From Sphingobium sp. Leaf26 (GTDB taxonomy: Bacteria > Pseudomonadota > Alphaproteobacteria > Sphingomonadales > Sphingomonadaceae): 64,000 nt of DNA. The stretch is taken from the NCBI RefSeq assembly GCF_001421665.1, contig NZ_LMKV01000012.1, forward strand, positions 144,185 to 208,184, written 5' to 3'. Shown in pieces: positions 53,087-62,444 of the stretch. Under the pieces are notes generated by a model. That model was not told the DNA's origin and made no database searches. It saw nothing but the letters and a program-made list of their open reading frames with translations. Position numbers and translations under genes: made by a program. The first letter of the stretch is position 1. The number at the start of each line of letters is the position of its first letter.

Positions 53087-54673
53087 CTATGCCGCCTGTG
53101 TGCGTTCGTGAATCTGGGTGATGGCGTCGATGCCCGACAGGATCGACCCTTCCATCCAGCCGCCATAATAGCTGGCATGTTCGCCGGCCAGAACGACGCG
53201 ATTGTCGAGCGTGACGAGATTCTTGTAATGCGCCTTGCGGTTTTCCTCGCTCCAGGCGGAGGTGCAGCCGAGAATCCAGGGCACGCGGCTCCAGGGGACG
53301 GACACGCCGCTGAGAAATTCCTTGCGATATTGGGGGTGGAAGACCTCGCCCTGCTTGAGCGCAGTTTCGATGCGCTGTTGCGGCGTCATGCTGGCGAGCT
53401 GGAAACCGGCGAGGTCGCGGGCGAAGGCGCCGAGCAGCACGGCCGGGCCTTGCCCGAACATCCTGTCATTGGGGTAGGATAGCTGGGTGATGGTCTGGTC
53501 GGTGAAGCTGTGGCCGCCATAGATATTGTCGTCTTCCTCCCAGAAGCGGCGCTTGAATTCCATGCCGATCTTCACATGCCCGCCATAGGGGACAGCCTTC
53601 ATCGCGGCCTTGAGCGCCGGAGACACCTGCATGTCGACCTGGCTGATGATCGACAGCGGAATGGTGCAGACGCACCAGTCGGCGCTGACATCGTGCATCT
53701 GGCCGGTCGCGACATCCTTGTAGCTGACGGTGACGCCCTTGTCGGACTGGGCGACCTTCATCGCCCTGGCGTTGTAGGTGACGATCTTGCCGATCTTCTT
53801 CGCGAACGCCTTGCCGATCATGTCCATGCCGCCAACCGGCTGGAACATCGTCGTCTGCATCACATAGCTGAAATAGAAGGACATGGCGGTCCAGACCTGC
53901 GGGTCCAGCACATCCTGTAGCGTGGCCATCTGCGACGGGGTGGGGGCGCCGTTGCGGCCGCCGCCGGGCGCCTGGTCATAGCCGCGCTGGGCGGACACCT
54001 TGAGGCTGCTGGTGTAAGCCATATTCTTGTCGAGCACGCCCCAGTTGCGGAGCGCCTCCATCAGCTTTTCCTTGTCCTCGGCAGACAGCCTGTCGTCCAG
54101 CGCCCTGGCGCTGACCGCCTTGGCCAGCAGTTCGGAGGTGTGGCCCTTGAAGTCGGTCGCGACTTCCTTGTAGCGCATCGGCTTGCCGCCAAAGGCTTCG
54201 GTCGAATGGATGAAGCCGTTATGGTTGAGCTGGATGAAGGGTTCCAGCGCGACGCCGAACTCGCGGCAATAATGGAGCAGCGCCTTGTGATGGTGCGGGA
54301 TGCGCCAGGGGCCGGGGTTGATATAGTTGCCGGGCGCGAACTGCACCTTCTGCACCGTGCCGTCGCTTTCGGTGAAGCTGTCGCCGCCGCGCAGCGAATA
54401 GTTGCGGCCGCCGGGGCGATCCTGAAACTCCAGGATCTTGACGCTGTAGCCGGCCTTTTGCAGCTCATAGGCGGCGGCCATGCCGGCCAGACCCGCGCCC
54501 AGCACGATGACGGACGCGCCGGGTTTCGCGCCGCTCAGAACCGGCGGGCCGGTGAACTGGGTTTCGGCGGCGTGGCCGAGCGCGGTCATCGCCTGATACA
54601 TGGCGGCCGCGCCGCCGACCTTGCCGATCATGGTCAGGAGGTCGCGGCGGCTGGGTGCTGTGCTGTCTGTCAT
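53087..54673 (-). CDS. Tat-exported FAD-dependent amine oxidase
   Basis: A 528-residue flavin monoamine-oxidase family protein. SRRDLLTM (8-15) starts a twin-arginine signal; the FAD dinucleotide fold is VIVLGAGLAGMAAAYELQKA (55-74) with FQDRPGGRNYSLRGG; the C-terminal FAD-binding end is VVLAGEHASYYGGWMEG. Such enzymes oxidise amines to imines. With a cytochrome c gene right behind it, a dehydrogenase using cytochrome c (like NicA2) is more likely than an oxidase using O2. Substrate unknown; a periplasmic location is inferred. Confidence 0.9.
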   Translation of the reverse strand: MTDSTAPSRRDLLTMIGKVGGAAAMYQAMTALGHAAETQFTGPPVLSGAKPGASVIVLGAGLAGMAAAYELQKAGYSVKILEFQDRPGGRNYSLRGGDSFTESDGTVQKVQFAPGNYINPGPWRIPHHHKALLHYCREFGVALEPFIQLNHNGFIHSTEAFGGKPMRYKEVATDFKGHTSELLAKAVSARALDDRLSAEDKEKLMEALRNWGVLDKNMAYTSSLKVSAQRGYDQAPGGGRNGAPTPSQMATLQDVLDPQVWTAMSFYFSYVMQTTMFQPVGGMDMIGKAFAKKIGKIVTYNARAMKVAQSDKGVTVSYKDVATGQMHDVSADWCVCTIPLSIISQVDMQVSPALKAAMKAVPYGGHVKIGMEFKRRFWEEDDNIYGGHSFTDQTITQLSYPNDRMFGQGPAVLLGAFARDLAGFQLASMTPQQRIETALKQGEVFHPQYRKEFLSGVSVPWSRVPWILGCTSAWSEENRKAHYKNLVTLDNRVVLAGEHASYYGGWMEGSILSGIDAITQIHERTQAA

Positions 54674-54785
54674 GCTGGCTTCCCGTTTCTACGGGCGAGT
54701 AGTGTGGCGGCAGGGGTCTCGCCCCCCAAATCCCTGCCGGTATGTCCCCTGCATCGTCTTCGTCCATCGGTGCGACCCGAGCGGC

Positions 54786-55283
54786 TCAGGGTGCCTTGGC
54801 CGCGATGCCTTCGATCTCGATCAGTTGCTGCGGCCGCGCGAGTGCGGCGATCTGGAAGGCCGATCGGGTCGGCAGATTGGGCTGGTCGGCGGTGCCGAAG
54901 AATGTCTTGTAGGCGCGGGTCAGGCCGTCCCGGTCCATCTTGCCGCCATTTTTGGGATCGCCGACGAGGAAGACGGTGAGTTTCACCACGTCGCCCATGG
55001 TCAGGCCCATGTCGGCCAGTTGCGCCTTCATCTTGGTGAAGATGGACATCGCTTGCGCCTCGGTATCGCCATAGGCGTCCGCGCTGTCGGTGTCGGCCGG
55101 GTTGATCGGCGCGGCGGTGGCGCCGGACAGATAGTAGAAGGTGCTGCCGGGCGGCACGATGGCCGCGCTGGCGATCATGGCGCCGGGCGCCTGCTTATGT
55201 TCGACGGTGGCGGCCGAGGCCGATCCGGCTGCTGGTCCGGTGGCCATGGCGGCCAGGATCAGCGCGGCAATCGCTGCTTTCAT
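54786..55283 (-). CDS. exported RidA-family deaminase (second copy)
   Basis: A 165-residue RidA protein with signal peptide (AALILAAMATGPAAGSASA). The domain is longer than copy one, with an insertion around residues 62-75 (ADTDSADAYGDTEAQ). Active-site R140 in LPTRSAFQIAALA and E158 in LIEIEGIAA are kept. It is the second gene of the operon, between the receptor and the oxidase. The two copies differ enough (only the core motifs match) to suggest distinct substrates or timing. Confidence 0.88.
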   Translation of the reverse strand: MKAAIAALILAAMATGPAAGSASAATVEHKQAPGAMIASAAIVPPGSTFYYLSGATAAPINPADTDSADAYGDTEAQAMSIFTKMKAQLADMGLTMGDVVKLTVFLVGDPKNGGKMDRDGLTRAYKTFFGTADQPNLPTRSAFQIAALARPQQLIEIEGIAAKAP

Positions 55284-55309
55284 GACAATCCCCTTCCAGA
55301 AAGAGTGAA

Positions 55310-55334
55310 GGGCCGGTCCTTGCCGGACCGACCC
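55310..55334 (-). terminator. hairpin between TonB receptor and RidA genes
   Basis: On the minus strand the arms GGGTCGGTCC and GGACCGGCCC enclose a 5-nt loop, with a single G-U-type mismatch. It lies in the 68-nt gap after the TonB receptor stop. It could act as a partial terminator, giving more receptor than enzyme mRNA, or as an mRNA stabiliser. Confidence 0.6.
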
Positions 55335-55351
55335 TTCCTTCGTGACTTCGC

Positions 55352-57883
55352 TTAGAATTTGAAGTCGATGCGGGCGTAATAGTAGCCGCCCGAACTGCCA
55401 TAGGCGCCATGGCCATAGGGTGAGTTATAGGTGGTGCTGCCGTTCACATAGGGCGAGACGCCCGGCGCGATCGTATAGCCTTCCAGCAGCTTGGGGACTT
55501 CGGGGCGCTTGTTGAACAGATTGTTCGCACCCACCGAGACGGTCACCGAGTCGGTGAACTCATAGCCCGCTTCCAGATCGGTGATGGCGGCGGCCTTGAC
55601 GACACCGGTATAGGATGGTGCGCCGCTGATCGCCGGGAACACCAGAATGCTGGAGCTGCCGTAGAAGGTTTCACGTACGTTCAGGCTGAACTTGCCGCTG
55701 GTGAACAGGCCGCCCCAGCCGATCTTGTAGTCGGGCGCCGCGTCTTCCAGATAGCTGACCGACTGGGCGCTGAAGAGACCGGGGATGCGGTTCTTCGTAA
55801 CCTTGGTCTTGGTGTAGTTGGCCGACAGAGTCAGGTCGAGCCGACCGAAGTCGAGCATGACCGGATAGCTGGCGGCAAAGTCCAGACCCATGGTGCGGGT
55901 ATCGACGCCGTTGGTGAAGGTCGCGACGCCAAGGTTGGGCACATTGTCGATGGCCACGCCGCGCGCGGCGATGGCGTCGAGAACCTGCTGACCGGTCGGA
56001 ACGCCGGTCGCGGCATTGCCCGGCTGGATCACACCGTTGACGGTGCCGCGAATCTGCGCGGTGCCGGCGATGCGATCCTTGATCTTGATGTAATAGCCAT
56101 CAAGCGTGACGGCCAGCTTCGGGATCGGGCGCAGAACGATGCCCGCCGAGAAGTTGGTCGACTTTTCCGGCTTCAGCGCGCTGAAACCGAGCAACTGCGC
56201 GGCAGCCGAGGACGGCGGCAACTGAAGCACGGCGCCGGTCGGACTGACGTTGGTGGCCGAATAATTGCCTTCCTGAAGAGTCGGCGCGCGGAAGCCCGTG
56301 CTGGCCGTGCCGCGGATGGCGATGGCGTCGTTGAAGTCGTAGCGGGTCGTGATCTTGCCGATGCTGGTGTCACCGAAATCGCTATAATCTTCGTAGCGAC
56401 CGGCAAGATCGACGGTCCAGCCATCGACCGGCTTCAGGATGACGTTGCCATAGACCGCCTTCACATGACGGCCGAAGGTGCCGGCGTCGCTGGCCTGATA
56501 GCCTGGGAAGGACTGGCCACCCTCCAGATAGGTGGAACCCTCGTCGCCCGCGCCGATGGTGTAGCGCTCGCGCCGATATTCACCGCCGAAGGCGAAGGTC
56601 AGCGGGCCAGCCATGCCGACGTCGAATTCCTTGCGGATGTCAAGCGTGGTGGTGAGCTGGGTCAGCTTGAACATGCCGTCATAGAAGTCGGTCGGGGTGA
56701 AACCGGTATTCTGGTAAAGCGAGCGGTTGGCGGATTCGATCGTGTAGATCTGGTTCTTGTCCGAACCATAGGTCACGCCGAAGTCGTAGTTCCAGTCCGC
56801 CACATCGCCGCGAACGCCGCCCGTGATGCTATATTCGTCCTGCACCACCTTCTGCTGCGGCACCATGCCGACGACGCCGGTATTGCCGAAGCAGAGGCTG
56901 GGGTCATAGGCTGCGGGGGTGATGCTGCCGCCGATGTTTCCGGGAACGTTGCAGATGCGCGACGGGTGGCGATAGCCCTGCTTGGCATAGCCGACGCGGT
57001 GCGAGATGTCGCCGAAGCTGTAAAATTCGATTCCGCCGAAATCATAGCCCATATTGTAGAAGAGCAGGCTGAGTTCGGATTTGGCCTGGCCGCCATTGAT
57101 GCCCGACAGGGCGTCGCCGGAGAGGTTCGACCATTGCGCCGGGACGTTGGGTTGCAGCGTGCCGTCCGGCTTGGTGACCTGAACCTGGCCGGTGCCGGTG
57201 GTGGTGTAATCCTGACGACGGTGGAAGGCGGTGGCGTTGAAGAAGCCGTCTTCGCCCAGCTTGAAGCCGACATTGCCGCTGACGCTGAACAATTCGCCTT
57301 CGCTGTCGTAATATTGGCCGCCCGTCATCTTGAAGCTGCCGCCTTCATTCTGGTCCTTGAGGATCAGGTTGATGACGCCGGCGATCGCGTCGGTACCATA
57401 TTGGGCGGCGGCGCCGTCCTGAAGGATTTCGATATGATCGACCGCATCTGGCGGAATGAGGTCGATACTGGGCGCGGCGGAACCCTGGAACGGGCCGGCG
57501 ATGACCTGAAGGATGGAGGAGCCATGGCGACGCTTGCCGTTGACCATGACCAGCGTGTGGTTCGGCGACAGGCCGCGCAGACGGGCCGACAGCGCGAAGT
57601 TCGACATGTCGGTGCCCTGCGTCTGGGCGGTGAAGCTCGGTACGATCTGGGTCAGTGCCTGGTTGAGGTTTGGCTGGCCCACTTTGGCGAGCGCGGATTC
57701 ACCCAGAACCTGGACCGGTGCGGCGCTGTCCGCGGCAGACATGCCCACGGCGCGGGTGCCGGTAACGATGATGGCGCTGCCATCATCTGCCTGCGGTTCC
57801 TGCGGCGCTTCTTGTGCGAGTGCACAGGCCGACCAGGACGAGGCGAGGATAAGTGAAAGCTTGAGTGCAGATAGTCGTGTCAT
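55352..57883 (-). CDS. TonB-dependent outer-membrane receptor
   Basis: An 843-residue receptor. Signal peptide (LSLILASSWSACALA), TonB-box-like SAIIVTGTRAVG, plug domain with HTLVMVNGKRRHGSSILQ and DHIEILQDGAAAQYGTDAIAG, and a 22-strand barrel ending YYYARIDFKF with terminal Phe. Such receptors import scarce substrates by TonB energy. As the first gene of the amine operon it probably brings the amine substrate (or a conjugate) into the periplasm. It is separated by a hairpin from the RidA gene that follows. Confidence 0.95.
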   Translation of the reverse strand: MTRLSALKLSLILASSWSACALAQEAPQEPQADDGSAIIVTGTRAVGMSAADSAAPVQVLGESALAKVGQPNLNQALTQIVPSFTAQTQGTDMSNFALSARLRGLSPNHTLVMVNGKRRHGSSILQVIAGPFQGSAAPSIDLIPPDAVDHIEILQDGAAAQYGTDAIAGVINLILKDQNEGGSFKMTGGQYYDSEGELFSVSGNVGFKLGEDGFFNATAFHRRQDYTTTGTGQVQVTKPDGTLQPNVPAQWSNLSGDALSGINGGQAKSELSLLFYNMGYDFGGIEFYSFGDISHRVGYAKQGYRHPSRICNVPGNIGGSITPAAYDPSLCFGNTGVVGMVPQQKVVQDEYSITGGVRGDVADWNYDFGVTYGSDKNQIYTIESANRSLYQNTGFTPTDFYDGMFKLTQLTTTLDIRKEFDVGMAGPLTFAFGGEYRRERYTIGAGDEGSTYLEGGQSFPGYQASDAGTFGRHVKAVYGNVILKPVDGWTVDLAGRYEDYSDFGDTSIGKITTRYDFNDAIAIRGTASTGFRAPTLQEGNYSATNVSPTGAVLQLPPSSAAAQLLGFSALKPEKSTNFSAGIVLRPIPKLAVTLDGYYIKIKDRIAGTAQIRGTVNGVIQPGNAATGVPTGQQVLDAIAARGVAIDNVPNLGVATFTNGVDTRTMGLDFAASYPVMLDFGRLDLTLSANYTKTKVTKNRIPGLFSAQSVSYLEDAAPDYKIGWGGLFTSGKFSLNVRETFYGSSSILVFPAISGAPSYTGVVKAAAITDLEAGYEFTDSVTVSVGANNLFNKRPEVPKLLEGYTIAPGVSPYVNGSTTYNSPYGHGAYGSSGGYYYARIDFKF

Positions 57884-58137
57884 TCATACCCCCTGTTTAT
57901 ACATTATTGATGACAAGGGGGACGACGGACGGTCTGGCGAAATCCTCTACCGCACCGCAAAAAATCGCCTTTAAAACGCAATATTTCTCAATTATTTCTC
58001 ATGAAAATCCGCCCAGCATATTGGCAGTGTACGAAATGGTGCAATTGATGATTGCGCATCATGTCGATGCCATTTTGCAATCATGCGGCATGGCGGATTT
58101 TTTATCTTCGTTCGTCTTAGGTATTTCTGCGCGTGAT
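57884..58137. promoter_or_regulatory. promoter region of the TonB-receptor/amine-oxidase operon
   Basis: A 254-bp stretch, the most AT-rich in the window, upstream of the receptor gene (minus strand). It includes the inverted repeat TGATTGC (58049-58055) and GCAATCA (58077-58083), with another GCAATTGATGATTGC nearby; such spaced palindromes can be regulator sites. No coding sequence was recognised. Confidence 0.5.
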
Positions 58138-58776
58138 TCAGGATTGCATCGCGGCGTCGATCAGCGCCTTGGCCTCCGGCCCTTCCCAGTCCATCGCGCC
58201 GATGACGCGCACCATTTCCTTGCCCTGTGCGTCATAGATGACGGTGGTGGGCAGCAGGCCGGTGGCATAGTGGAAGCCGAAATTGGTTTCCGGGTCGGCC
58301 CAGCCCTTCAGATGGGGCAGCTCATGTTTCTCGAAGAAAGGTTTGGCCGCCTTCAGCCCCTGATTGTCTTGCGAGATGGTGAGGACGGCGAGGCCCTTTG
58401 GCCCATAGGTCGCCGCGACCCGGTCGAGCGTCGGCATTTCGGCGATGCAGGGGGCACACCAGGTGGCCCAGAGATTGACGAGCAGTGGCTTGCCGGCAAA
58501 GTCCTTGAGCGTCTTTTCGCCGCCATCGGGGTCGAGGAAAGCGAAGTCGGGGGCGGGGGTGCCCGCCTTGCTGCGGTCGAGTCGATAGTCGAAGGTGCCG
58601 TCCTTCGCGCCGATCGCCTTCACTTCCCCGGATGCGGCCGGAACCTCGCCGCTGATGGCGGCATTGGCTTGCTCCTTGGGCGGCGATTGCCTATCGCAGG
58701 CCGCCAGAACGGCAGGCAGGAGCAGTATCATCAGCGCGCGTGAAGAAGAGATCACTGGGAAAGGCTCCAACAGCAT
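58138..58776 (-). CDS. TlpA/ResA-like thioredoxin lipoprotein
   Basis: A 212-residue lipoprotein with lipobox LAAC (in [13 protein letters not shown]) and a periplasmic thioredoxin domain: [21 protein letters not shown] (WCAPC) and the cis-Pro segment [13 protein letters not shown]. TlpA-like proteins reduce cysteines, often of cytochrome c haem sites or oxidase CuA. The chosen ATG at 58776 overlaps the argH ATG on the other strand; an ATG at 58731 is an alternative with a shorter signal. It lies next to, but transcribed as its own unit from, the amine operon. Confidence 0.88.
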   Translation of the reverse strand: MLLEPFPVISSSRALMILLLPAVLAACDRQSPPKEQANAAISGEVPAASGEVKAIGAKDGTFDYRLDRSKAGTPAPDFAFLDPDGGEKTLKDFAGKPLLVNLWATWCAPCIAEMPTLDRVAATYGPKGLAVLTISQDNQGLKAAKPFFEKHELPHLKGWADPETNFGFHYATGLLPTTVIYDAQGKEMVRVIGAMDWEGPEAKALIDAAMQS

Positions 58777-60145
58777 GTGGGGCGGCCGGTTCGCCGCCGG
58801 CCCGGCATCGATCATGCGTGAGATAAATGCCTCCATCCCGTTCGACAAGCGATTGTGGAAACAGGATATCGCCGGGTCCAAGGCGCATGTCGCAATGCTG
58901 GCCAAACAGGACATCGTTTCGCAGGCGGATGCCGACGCGATTAGCGCGGGCCTCGATACGATCGCGGCGGAATATGAAGCCAATGGCGTGCCGGTCGATC
59001 TGGACCTGGAAGATATTCATATGGTCACCGAGTCGCGGCTGGCCGAGCTGATCGGCCCGGCGGCCGGGCGGCTGCACACCGCGCGGTCGCGTAACGACCA
59101 GGTGGCGACCGATTTCCGCCTGTGGGTGCGCGATGCCATCGACGAGGTGGAGGCCGGGCTGCTCGGCCTCCAGCGCGCGCTGGTGGCGCGGGCGGAAGAG
59201 AATGCCGATGCGGTGATGCCGGGCTTCACCCATTTGCAGTCGGCGCAGCCGGTGACGCTGGGCCACCATCTGATGGCCTATTATGAAATGGTGCGGCGCG
59301 ACCGCAGCCGTTTCAGCGATGCGCGGGCGCGCGCGGACGAGTGCCCGCTGGGCGCGGCGGCACTGGCCGGCACCGGCTTCCCGACCGATCGCCATGCAAC
59401 GGCGGCGGCGCTGGGTTTCGCCAAGCCGACCGACAACAGCCTGGACAGCGTGTCGGATCGCGACTTCGCGCTCGACTATCTGATGGCGGCGACGCAGGCC
59501 TCGCTGCACCTGTCGCGGCTGGCCGAGGAGTTCATCATCTGGGCGAGCCAGCCTTTTGGCTTCGTGAAATTGCCCGACGCCTATTCGACCGGCAGCTCGA
59601 TCATGCCGCAGAAGCGCAATCCCGATGCGGCCGAACTGGTGCGTGGCCATGCCGGGCGGATCATGGGGTGCATGACGGCGCTGTGCGTGACGATGAAGGG
59701 GCTGCCGCTTGCCTATTCCAAGGATATGCAGGACGACAAGCCGCCGGTGTTCGAGGCGCACGACCTGCTGGCCCTGTCGATCGCGGCGATGACCGGGATG
59801 GTGGAGACGGTGACGTTCCGCACCGACCGGATGCGCGGCCTTGCGGAGAGCGGCTTTGCCACCGCCACTGACCTGGCCGACTGGCTGGTGCGTGAAGGCG
59901 GCATTCCGTTCCGCGAGGCGCATCATATCACAGGGCGCGCTGTGGCGGCGGCGGAGGCGGCGGCGGTGCCGATGGACCAGTTGCCGATGGCGACGCTGAA
60001 AGAGATTGATGCGCGGATAGACGAGCGGGTCTATGCGGTGTTGACGGTCGATGCGTCGGTCGCCAGCCGCCAGAGCCATGGCGGTACCGCGCCCGCCCAG
60101 GTACGGGCGCGGATCGCCGACGCGAAGAGGGAATTGGGATCATGA
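58775..60145 (+). CDS. argH: argininosuccinate lyase
   Basis: A 456-residue enzyme splitting argininosuccinate to arginine and fumarate. Start [18 protein letters not shown] at 58775 is the family N-terminus. [18 protein letters not shown], the active [19 protein letters not shown] loop, and [16 protein letters not shown] confirm it. Its start codon and that of the tlpA-like gene share the bases CATG. argH is followed by a small lipoprotein gene with a 4-nt overlap, and then lysA. Confidence 0.97.
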   Translation: MWGGRFAAGPASIMREINASIPFDKRLWKQDIAGSKAHVAMLAKQDIVSQADADAISAGLDTIAAEYEANGVPVDLDLEDIHMVTESRLAELIGPAAGRLHTARSRNDQVATDFRLWVRDAIDEVEAGLLGLQRALVARAEENADAVMPGFTHLQSAQPVTLGHHLMAYYEMVRRDRSRFSDARARADECPLGAAALAGTGFPTDRHATAAALGFAKPTDNSLDSVSDRDFALDYLMAATQASLHLSRLAEEFIIWASQPFGFVKLPDAYSTGSSIMPQKRNPDAAELVRGHAGRIMGCMTALCVTMKGLPLAYSKDMQDDKPPVFEAHDLLALSIAAMTGMVETVTFRTDRMRGLAESGFATATDLADWLVREGGIPFREAHHITGRAVAAAEAAAVPMDQLPMATLKEIDARIDERVYAVLTVDASVASRQSHGGTAPAQVRARIADAKRELGS

Positions 60146-60399
60146 AGACGCGCGCGCTGGTCGGACTGGGATTGATGGCGGTAGCGCTGGCCGGGTGCGG
60201 CGGTCGCCAGCCGTTGAAACCGGTCAAGGGCCAGAGCCTGCCTGCCGTGCCGGTGGGGGCCGCGACCGCGCCGACCGCCGCTGAACTGATGCAGCCATCC
60301 ATTCAGGCGCGGCCAGAGCGCAATGTGGAATTGCTGACCCAGTCGCGCAAACGCGGCGACGATCCGTTCGACCTGCCGCCCGAAAAGCAGCCGCAATAA
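60142..60399 (+). CDS. small lipoprotein, LptM/YifL-like
   Basis: An 85-residue lipoprotein with lipobox LAGC ([17 protein letters not shown]), followed by a Pro/Ala/Gln-rich mature part ending [11 protein letters not shown]. Its place between argH and lysA, overlapping argH by 4 nt (ATGA), resembles the YifL/LptM gene near lysA/dapF in other proteobacteria. LptM assists LptD assembly in E. coli; this homologue is assigned by size and context only. Confidence 0.75.
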   Translation: MKTRALVGLGLMAVALAGCGGRQPLKPVKGQSLPAVPVGAATAPTAAELMQPSIQARPERNVELLTQSRKRGDDPFDLPPEKQPQ

Positions 60400-60414
60400 G
60401 CCAGGAATCCGACT

Positions 60415-61680
60415 TTGGACCATTTTGATTATGTGAACGGCGCCATGCAGGTGGAGCAGGTGCCGCTGGACGCGATCGCCGATGCGGTCGGGACGCCCGT
60501 CTATGTCTATTCGACCGCGACGCTGGAGCGCCATGTCGGCGTGTTCCGCGACGGGCTGCGCGCGCTGGACAACCCACTGATCGCCTTTGCGGTCAAGGCC
60601 AACCCCAATGGTGCGGTGCTGGCGACGCTGGCGAAGCTGGGGCTGGGCGCGGACGTGGTGTCGGGCGGCGAATTGCTGCGCGCGATCGCGGCGGGCATCC
60701 CGGCCAGCCGCATCGTCTTTTCGGGCGTCGGCAAGACCGCCGAGGAAATGCGGCTGGCGCTGGACAAGGGCATTTATCAGTTCAACCTGGAAAGCGAGCC
60801 GGAGGCCGAGATGCTGTCGGCGGTCGCGCTGTCGATGGGGCGTCGGGCACCGGTCGCCTATCGTATCAACCCCGATGTCGATGCCGGCACCCATGCCAAG
60901 ATTTCGACCGGCAAGTCGGAAAACAAGTTCGGCATCCCCTATGACCGGGCGCTGGAAAGCTATGCCGTGGCGCGCGATTTGCCTGGCCTGGATGTGCAGG
61001 GCGTGGCGGTGCATATCGGCAGCCAGTTGACCGACCTCGCCCCGCTGGAGGCGGCCTTCACCAAGGTCGGCGTGCTGATCGAGGCGTTGCGCGCGGCGGG
61101 GCATGACATTCGCACCGCCGATCTGGGCGGGGGACTGGGCGTTCCCTATGATCCGTCCCAGCCCCTGCCGCCCAGCCCCGCCGATTATGGCGCGATGGTG
61201 ACGCGGGTGACTCAGGGCTGGCCGGTGCGGCTGATGTTCGAGCCGGGCCGGGTGATCGTGGGCAATGCCGGCGCGCTGGTATCGCGCGTGGTGCGGGTGA
61301 AGCAGGGCGCGCAGGCGCCCTTCGTCATCGTCGATGCGGCGATGAACGACCTGATGCGGCCCAGCCTTTATGACGCATGGCATGATATTCGCGCGGTGAA
61401 GCCGGCGGGTGCGCGCGAAACCGCCAATGTGGTGGGGCCGGTGTGCGAGACGGGCGACACCTTCGCCATGCACCGCGACATGGATGTGGTGCAGGCGGGC
61501 GATCTGGTCGCCTTCATGACGGCGGGCGCCTATGGCGCGACCATGGCGGGTACCTATAACAGCCGGCCGCTGACCCCCGAAGTGCTGGTGTCGGGCGACA
61601 AATGGGCGGTGGTGCGCGAGCGGCCGCCGCTTGAGGCGCTGATCGCGGCGGACATCATCCCCGACTGGATCGGCCACTGA
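60415..61680 (+). CDS. lysA: diaminopimelate decarboxylase
   Basis: A 421-residue PLP enzyme making L-lysine from meso-diaminopimelate. PLP lysine is in IAFAVKANPNGAVLATL; also the GGGLGVPYDPSQ phosphate loop, the GEPGRVIVGNAG-type MFEPGRVIVGNAGALV and CETGDTFAMHRDM. The TTG start at 60415 is used; an ATG 27 nt in is possible (MQVEQ). Its TGA shares bases with the ATG of the next gene (61680). Confidence 0.96.
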   Translation: MDHFDYVNGAMQVEQVPLDAIADAVGTPVYVYSTATLERHVGVFRDGLRALDNPLIAFAVKANPNGAVLATLAKLGLGADVVSGGELLRAIAAGIPASRIVFSGVGKTAEEMRLALDKGIYQFNLESEPEAEMLSAVALSMGRRAPVAYRINPDVDAGTHAKISTGKSENKFGIPYDRALESYAVARDLPGLDVQGVAVHIGSQLTDLAPLEAAFTKVGVLIEALRAAGHDIRTADLGGGLGVPYDPSQPLPPSPADYGAMVTRVTQGWPVRLMFEPGRVIVGNAGALVSRVVRVKQGAQAPFVIVDAAMNDLMRPSLYDAWHDIRAVKPAGARETANVVGPVCETGDTFAMHRDMDVVQAGDLVAFMTAGAYGATMAGTYNSRPLTPEVLVSGDKWAVVRERPPLEALIAADIIPDWIGH

Positions 61681-62429
61681 TGCAGAGCCTGCCCGTCTTC
61701 CTGACGTTGACGGGTCGGCCGGTCATCCTGACCGGGCAGGGCGAGGCGACCGAGGCCAAGCGCCGCCTGCTGGAGCGGGCGGGCGCGGTCATCGTCGGCG
61801 AGGATGACGGGGATGCGCGGGTCGCCATCGTATCGGATGGCGACGACGCGACCGTGGCGCGGCTGAAGGCGCGCGGGGTGCTGGTCAATGCGACCGACCG
61901 ACCGGGTTTGTGCGATTTCACCCTGCCGGCAATCGTGGACCGTGATCCGGTGCTGATCGCGATCGGCACCGGCGGGGCGTCGGCGGGGCTGGCGGCGGCG
62001 TTGCGGCAGCGGCTGGAAGCGCTTTTGCCGGCGCATCTGGGCGATCTGGCGCGCGCGTTGTTTGCAGCGCGGGGCGAGTTGCGGCGGCTATGGCCGGATG
62101 CGTCGCAGCGGCGGCAGGCGATCGGCAAGGCGCTGGCGCAAGGTGGCGCGATCGACCCGCTGGGGGGCGACCCGAATGTGGACAGGTGGCTGGCGGATGC
62201 CAGTGCCGGGGCCGATACCGGACTTTATGTTGTGCGGCTGCGATCGGCGGACCCGGATGACCTGACGCTGCGCGATGCGCGGATGCTGGCGCAGGCGGAC
62301 CGGGTTTTCCATACGGCCGACGTGCCGATGGCGATCCTGGACCGGGCGCGAGCGGACGCGGTGCGGGTGGTCGCGGACAATACGCCCGACGTACGAGGCG
62401 AAGGGTTGACCGTCCGGGTTACGCTTTAA
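61680..62429 (+). CDS. siroheme synthase N-terminal-like (CysG-N) protein
   Basis: A 249-residue protein of the precorrin-2 dehydrogenase/sirohydrochlorin ferrochelatase type (CysG N-domain). The N-terminal Rossmann loop is PVILTGQGEATEAKRRLLERAGA, degenerate in the glycines relative to the usual GGGxVAxRK. VLVNATDRPGLCDFTLPAIV and IGTGGASAGLAAALRQRLEALLP are family blocks. The C-terminal part (residues 150-249) has its own helical/strand region. Overlaps lysA by 1 nt. Likely function is siroheme or haem-precursor oxidation, with reservation because of the altered NAD loop. Confidence 0.8.
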   Translation: MQSLPVFLTLTGRPVILTGQGEATEAKRRLLERAGAVIVGEDDGDARVAIVSDGDDATVARLKARGVLVNATDRPGLCDFTLPAIVDRDPVLIAIGTGGASAGLAAALRQRLEALLPAHLGDLARALFAARGELRRLWPDASQRRQAIGKALAQGGAIDPLGGDPNVDRWLADASAGADTGLYVVRLRSADPDDLTLRDARMLAQADRVFHTADVPMAILDRARADAVRVVADNTPDVRGEGLTVRVTL

Positions 62430-62444
62430 CCCTGCCTGGCCTGC

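Noticed and set aside
50957-57883. The operon as a nicotine-degradation locus
   Set aside because: Only the oxidase-cytochrome pairing resembles NicA2-CycN; no other nicotine-pathway gene is present, so the substrate is left open.
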